Assembly (NCBI GenBank): GCA_002405555.1
Contig: DHMA01000022.1
Coordinates: forward strand, 24,543-34,338
DNA from: Opitutia bacterium UBA4654
Lineage (GTDB): Bacteria; Verrucomicrobiota; Verrucomicrobiia; Opitutales; Intestinicryptomonadaceae
Length of the DNA stretch: 9,796 nt
Reading direction: 5' to 3'
Below, piece after piece: positions 6,929 through 9,796 of this stretch. The notes beneath the pieces are model-generated. The model was not told the DNA's origin. It saw only the letters and a list, made by a program, of their open reading frames with translations, and made no database searches. Both the position numbers and the translations under genes were made by a program. Position 1 is the first letter of the stretch; each line of letters opens with the position of its first letter.

Positions 6929-7915
6929 ATGGAAACCGAAAAATTTTCGTTTTCGAAACTGCCGTCGCAGGCAAAAATTTCGTTCGCCGCAATATTGGCG
7001 ATGGGCGCGTCGGTATGCGCCGTGCTCAGCCCGATTTGGAAGACGCGGCAGGACTACTCTTTCGGCTATCTGACGCCCCTTTTTGCGCTGTACGTTTTGT
7101 TCGACAGAAAGGAAAAAATCGCGGCGTTTTTCTCCAAGTCGAGGGAAAATTCGGCGCGGCGGAAATTTTCCGACGCGCTCGCGGACTTCGCCTTTGCTGC
7201 GACTCTTGCGGGCGGAGTCGCGGGCTACCTTCTGTTTTCGTTCATTTTCTACCTCACGCAAAACCGCGGCGCGCCGTCGTTTGCGATGACTCTTGCGTTC
7301 TCGCTCACATTTTTTGCGGCGGCGTATTTTGTGTCGGCGCGGGACGGCAGCGGAATCAAGCCCGCGCTTTCCGAGCGGCTGGGCTTTGTTTCGCTCTTTG
7401 TGTTTCCGTCGTTCATCTGGATTATTTCCGCCCCGATTTTCGGCGCGGTAGAAAGCCTGATAAGCCTCTCGCTTCTGACGGTCGTGGCAAACGTCGTCTA
7501 CCACCTGATGGACGCGCTCGGCTACATGGTGGAACTGCGGGGGAACACGCTCGAATTTCCGAACGGGAACATAGGCGTCGCCGACGCGTGCAGCGGAATC
7601 CGCTCGCTGACGGCGTGCCTTTTTGCGGGAAGCTTTTTGGCGGCGGTGTTTTTCGAGAAAACGTGGAAAAAAATCGCGCTCGTGATTTCGTCGATGGCGC
7701 TGGCGTTTTTCTTCAATCTGTGCAGGGCGATGTTCCTCGCGTTTTGGGCGTACCGGAACGGGCCCGACTCGATAAGCGGCGCGGTGCACGACGCCGCGGG
7801 CTATGTGATTCTGGGCTGCACCGTGGCGGGACTTTTGCTCATAGGCAAAATTCTCAACATAAACCCCGTGCCCGAAGAATTCAGAAACGGCGGGAAAGAC
7901 GGCGAAGCGCAATGA
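6929..7915 (+). CDS. xrt: Exosortase (EpsH/Xrt family)
   Basis: This 328-residue multi-spanning membrane protein is an exosortase/archaeosortase family member. All three conserved catalytic positions are visible: Cys221 in DACSGIRSL, Arg266 in FFFNLCRAM and His287 in GAVHDAAGY. The N-terminal signature QDYSFGYLTP (41-50) corresponds to the family's Y-S-H/Y-G-x-x-x-P stretch, with Phe at the variable position. Exosortases act in the inner membrane and are thought to cleave C-terminal PEP-CTERM-like tags and pass the protein to a still unidentified acceptor. The start at 6929 is preferred over an in-frame ATG at 6896 because a strong Shine-Dalgarno sequence (AAAGGGAGA, 6912-6920) is well spaced from it and the overlap with epsI is avoided. 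The C-terminus is a short hydrophilic tail without a fused EpsI domain. Its TGA overlaps the ACP start (ATGA, 7912-7915). The exosortase subtype cannot be assigned, because no target protein is in the window. Confidence 0.92.
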   Translation: METEKFSFSKLPSQAKISFAAILAMGASVCAVLSPIWKTRQDYSFGYLTPLFALYVLFDRKEKIAAFFSKSRENSARRKFSDALADFAFAATLAGGVAGYLLFSFIFYLTQNRGAPSFAMTLAFSLTFFAAAYFVSARDGSGIKPALSERLGFVSLFVFPSFIWIISAPIFGAVESLISLSLLTVVANVVYHLMDALGYMVELRGNTLEFPNGNIGVADACSGIRSLTACLFAGSFLAAVFFEKTWKKIALVISSMALAFFFNLCRAMFLAFWAYRNGPDSISGAVHDAAGYVILGCTVAGLLLIGKILNINPVPEEFRNGGKDGEAQ

Positions 7916-8142
7916 AAATAGACAAGCTAAGAGACATTATACGCGGGGTTCTTAAAAATCAGGGAATCGAAGCAGATGTCCAGATTTCCGAAAACACGTC
8001 TCTGCGCAACGACCTCCACCTCGACTCGTTCGCGCTCGCCGAGCTTACCGTGAAAATCGAGGCGCAATTCGGAGTCGATGTTTTCGAAGACGGCATTGTC
8101 TACACCGTCGGGGAAATTCTCAAAAAGCTCCCCGATGAATAG
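7912..8142 (+). CDS. Acyl carrier protein
   Basis: This 76-residue acidic protein has the size and pattern of an acyl carrier protein (PF00550). The phosphopantetheine attachment motif is DLHLDSFALAEL (residues 34-45) with Ser39 as the modified residue; Phe follows it where Leu is most common. A second helix IEAQFGVDVFED and a C-terminal YTVGEILKKL helix complete the four-helix pattern. It would hold an acyl group as a thioester for neighbouring enzymes. The start overlaps the exosortase stop by 4 nt, and its 3' end overlaps the acyl-AMP ligase start by 8 nt. This tight coupling suggests the ligase loads this ACP and the SDR downstream reduces the bound acyl chain. It is probably not the housekeeping fatty-acid ACP, because it sits in a specialised operon without fabD, fabF or fabH; this is inference. 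Confidence 0.92.
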   Translation: MKIDKLRDIIRGVLKNQGIEADVQISENTSLRNDLHLDSFALAELTVKIEAQFGVDVFEDGIVYTVGEILKKLPDE

Positions 8143-9358
8143 ACCGTTTCTCCCCGACCTCCCCTCTCCCGTCTCGTACGCCGACCTGCTCGACGCCGCA
8201 AACCGCGCGTCTTCGCTCCGCCCGCTCATACGTCGGCAAAGCCTTTTCGAATTTTCGCGCGATTTGCTTGCGGCGCTCTCGCGCGGGGTGTCGGTAGAAA
8301 TAGCCGATTCCGATATGTCGTCGGACGAGCTTGCCGCGCTTTCGCAAGCCGCTCCCGACGCCGAAATTCCCATTCCGACCGCTTCGTTCGGCTCGCTCGG
8401 CGAGCTTCTTGACGCCGCGGAAAACTCGGAGGCGACGCTCACGCTTTTCACGTCGGGCACGACGGGCCGCCCCAAGAGCGTCTTGCACACAATGCGCTCA
8501 ATTTCAAAGCGCATACGGGTGTCGCCCAAGCACGTGGGCGACGTGTGGGGCTTTGCGTACAACCCGTCGCACATGGCGGGCATTCAGGTTCTGTTGCAGG
8601 CGTTGGCAAACGGCAACCCGCTCGTCAATCTGTTCGGGCTGCCGGCGGAGGAGGTTGCGGGAAAAATCGCCCGCCACAAAATCACGCACATCTCGGCGAC
8701 GCCCACTTTCTACCGCATGCTCGCGGGAGCGGGCGCGGAATTTCCGAACGTCGTCCGCGCGACTTTCGGCGGCGAGCGCGTTGACGAGCCGCTCTGCCGC
8801 AGGGTGGAAAAAATGTTCCCGTCGGCGAAAATCAACAACGTCTACGCTTCGACCGAAGCGGGCGCGCTCTTCGCGTGCGACGGCGACGCGTTTTCGATTC
8901 CGCCCGACATCGCGGACTCGGTGAAAATTTCCGACGGCGAAATTCTCCTGCGCCGCGACATTCTCGGAACGTCGGAGAGCTTTTCGTTCGACGCCGACGG
9001 CTTCTACCGCACGGGCGACAAAATAGAATGGGCGGACGCCGACAAGACAAAATTCAGAATCGTCGCGCGGGCAAACGGCATGGTGAACGTCGGGGGCTAC
9101 AAGGTCAATCCCGCTGAGGTCGAAGCCGCGCTGCGCGGGGTGGAGGGAATCGCCGACGCCGCGGTGTTCGGCAAAAAAAACTCGGTTCTCGGCAACATTC
9201 TCTGCGCCGACATCGTGGCCGAACGCGGGGCGGAAATCGACGAACCGACGCTGAGGAAAAAACTTGCCGAATCATTGCAACAATTCAAAATTCCGCGGAT
9301 CGTAAAATTCGTCGAAAAACTTGAAACCACGCGGACTGGAAAGGTAAAACGCGCATGA
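8135..9358 (+). CDS. Compact acyl-AMP ligase / acyl-CoA (or acyl-ACP) synthetase
   Basis: This 407-residue member of the AMP-binding (ANL) superfamily has all core motifs: the phosphate loop LFTSGTTGRPK (104-114), NNVYASTEAG (234-243, usual YGSTE), YRTGD (291-295), the hinge/linker block ARANGMVNVGGYKVNPAEVE (311-330) and the catalytic lysine K403 in TRTGKVKR at the C-terminus. It activates a carboxylic acid as acyl-AMP and then transfers it to a thiol; the ACP encoded directly upstream is the obvious candidate. At 407 residues it is much shorter than typical 500-550-residue enzymes, with the N-terminal subdomain reduced to about 100 residues before the P-loop. The start at 8135 gives the smallest overlap (8 nt) with the ACP gene; an earlier in-frame ATG at 8078 lies deep inside that gene. 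No clear Shine-Dalgarno sequence is present, so coupling to the ACP is likely. Its TGA overlaps the next ATG (9355-9358). Confidence 0.9.
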   Translation: MNRPFLPDLPSPVSYADLLDAANRASSLRPLIRRQSLFEFSRDLLAALSRGVSVEIADSDMSSDELAALSQAAPDAEIPIPTASFGSLGELLDAAENSEATLTLFTSGTTGRPKSVLHTMRSISKRIRVSPKHVGDVWGFAYNPSHMAGIQVLLQALANGNPLVNLFGLPAEEVAGKIARHKITHISATPTFYRMLAGAGAEFPNVVRATFGGERVDEPLCRRVEKMFPSAKINNVYASTEAGALFACDGDAFSIPPDIADSVKISDGEILLRRDILGTSESFSFDADGFYRTGDKIEWADADKTKFRIVARANGMVNVGGYKVNPAEVEAALRGVEGIADAAVFGKKNSVLGNILCADIVAERGAEIDEPTLRKKLAESLQQFKIPRIVKFVEKLETTRTGKVKRA

Positions 9359-9796
9359 AAATTCTTCTAACGGGAGCGTCGAGGGGGCTGGGGCTTAAAA
9401 TCTGCGAAGTGCTGCTTGCGCGGGGCGACGAAGTCTTCGCCGTCAGCCGCAGGCAGTCGGACGCGCTGGAAAAACTCGGCGAACAATTCCCCGACAGACT
9501 CCGCTTCAAGAGCGCGGACCTCTCCGACGCCGACGCCGCGCGGCGCGCAATTTTCGCCGCCGACTTCGTCTCGCCCGAAACCGTCCTCGGCGCGTTCGTC
9601 AACAACGCCGCGACCGCCTACGACGACATCATCACAAACATTAACGCCGACAGGCTCCGCGCAATGTTCGAAGTCAACACGTTCGCGCCGATGATTCTTG
9701 CGAAATACGCAATCCGCAACATGATTCTGCACGGAACGCGAGGGGCTATTGTCCACATTTCGTCGGTAAGCGTACACACGGGCTACAAGGGGCTTG
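9355..9796 (+). CDS. Short-chain dehydrogenase/reductase (FabG-like), 3' end outside the window
   Basis: The first 147 residues of an SDR-family oxidoreductase are visible. The N-terminus is the cofactor-binding Rossmann motif TGASRGLG (6-13). It is followed by SRR (31-33), which would favour NADPH, the NNA motif (83-85), Asn108 in EVNTFAP and the active-site strand VHISSVS (133-139) with S137 as the expected catalytic Ser. The catalytic Tyr-x-x-x-Lys would fall a few residues past the window end. A FabG-like 3-oxoacyl-ACP reductase is the natural reading next to an ACP and an acyl ligase, but a sugar or other alcohol dehydrogenase is also possible. The ATG overlaps the ligase stop by 4 nt, and AAAGG (9340-9344) lies 10 nt upstream as a Shine-Dalgarno sequence. 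The gene is truncated only by the window. Confidence 0.88.
   Translation, partial: MKILLTGASRGLGLKICEVLLARGDEVFAVSRRQSDALEKLGEQFPDRLRFKSADLSDADAARRAIFAADFVSPETVLGAFVNNAATAYDDIITNINADRLRAMFEVNTFAPMILAKYAIRNMILHGTRGAIVHISSVSVHTGYKGL

Noticed and set aside
6866..7912. A 348-codon open frame on the - strand opposite the exosortase gene.
   Set aside because: The translation is extremely rich in Arg, Glu and Lys with no motif, and the + strand carries the complete exosortase catalytic set.
1..9796. Search for CRISPR arrays, insertion sequences, tRNA or rRNA genes and long direct repeats.
   Set aside because: By reading, no regularly spaced repeats, transposase-like frames, terminal inverted repeats or tRNA-like folds were found; the window is almost fully coding.

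Overview
This window looks like part of an exopolysaccharide or surface-glycan locus from a moderately GC-rich, exosortase-encoding Gram-negative bacterium. The exosortase/EpsI pair, the CapK-like ligase and the codon style (frequent GCG, TCG, AAA and GAA) would fit a Verrucomicrobiota/PVC-group member. That is only an impression: no rRNA or taxonomic marker gene is present, and a proteobacterium or another Gram-negative phylum cannot be excluded.

Layout. (i) 1-1082, + strand: the 3' part of an unrecognised, probably helical protein that begins before the window. (ii) 1044-2183, - strand: a polysaccharide pyruvyl transferase family protein, convergent with (i) and overlapping it by 39 nt at the 3' ends. 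(iii) 2184-2321: the only intergenic region of any size. It is a divergent promoter region with two perfect TTGACA hexamers on opposite strands. (iv) 2322 to the window end, + strand: a tightly packed operon of nine genes. In order these are a PglC-type phosphoglycosyl transferase, an ATP-grasp ligase, an acyltransferase-3 membrane protein, a CapK/PaaK-like adenylate-forming enzyme, EpsI, an exosortase, an acyl carrier protein, a compact acyl-AMP ligase and an SDR oxidoreductase cut by the window end. Neighbouring genes overlap by 1-8 nt or are separated by at most 20 nt, so they are probably co-transcribed and translationally coupled.

How the genes may work together (inference). The phosphoglycosyl transferase would start a glycan on a polyprenyl phosphate carrier at the inner membrane. 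The ATP-grasp enzyme, the CapK-like enzyme and the acyltransferase would decorate it. The ACP, AMP ligase and SDR look like a small module that activates, carries and reduces an acyl group. The exosortase and EpsI process C-terminally tagged (PEP-CTERM-like) proteins, which are not encoded here. The most interesting reading is that the operon makes an acyl-modified glycan or lipid and couples it to exosortase-dependent protein anchoring. No glycosyltransferase of the usual GT-A/GT-B kinds, flippase, polymerase, mobile element, tRNA, rRNA or CRISPR array was seen in the window.
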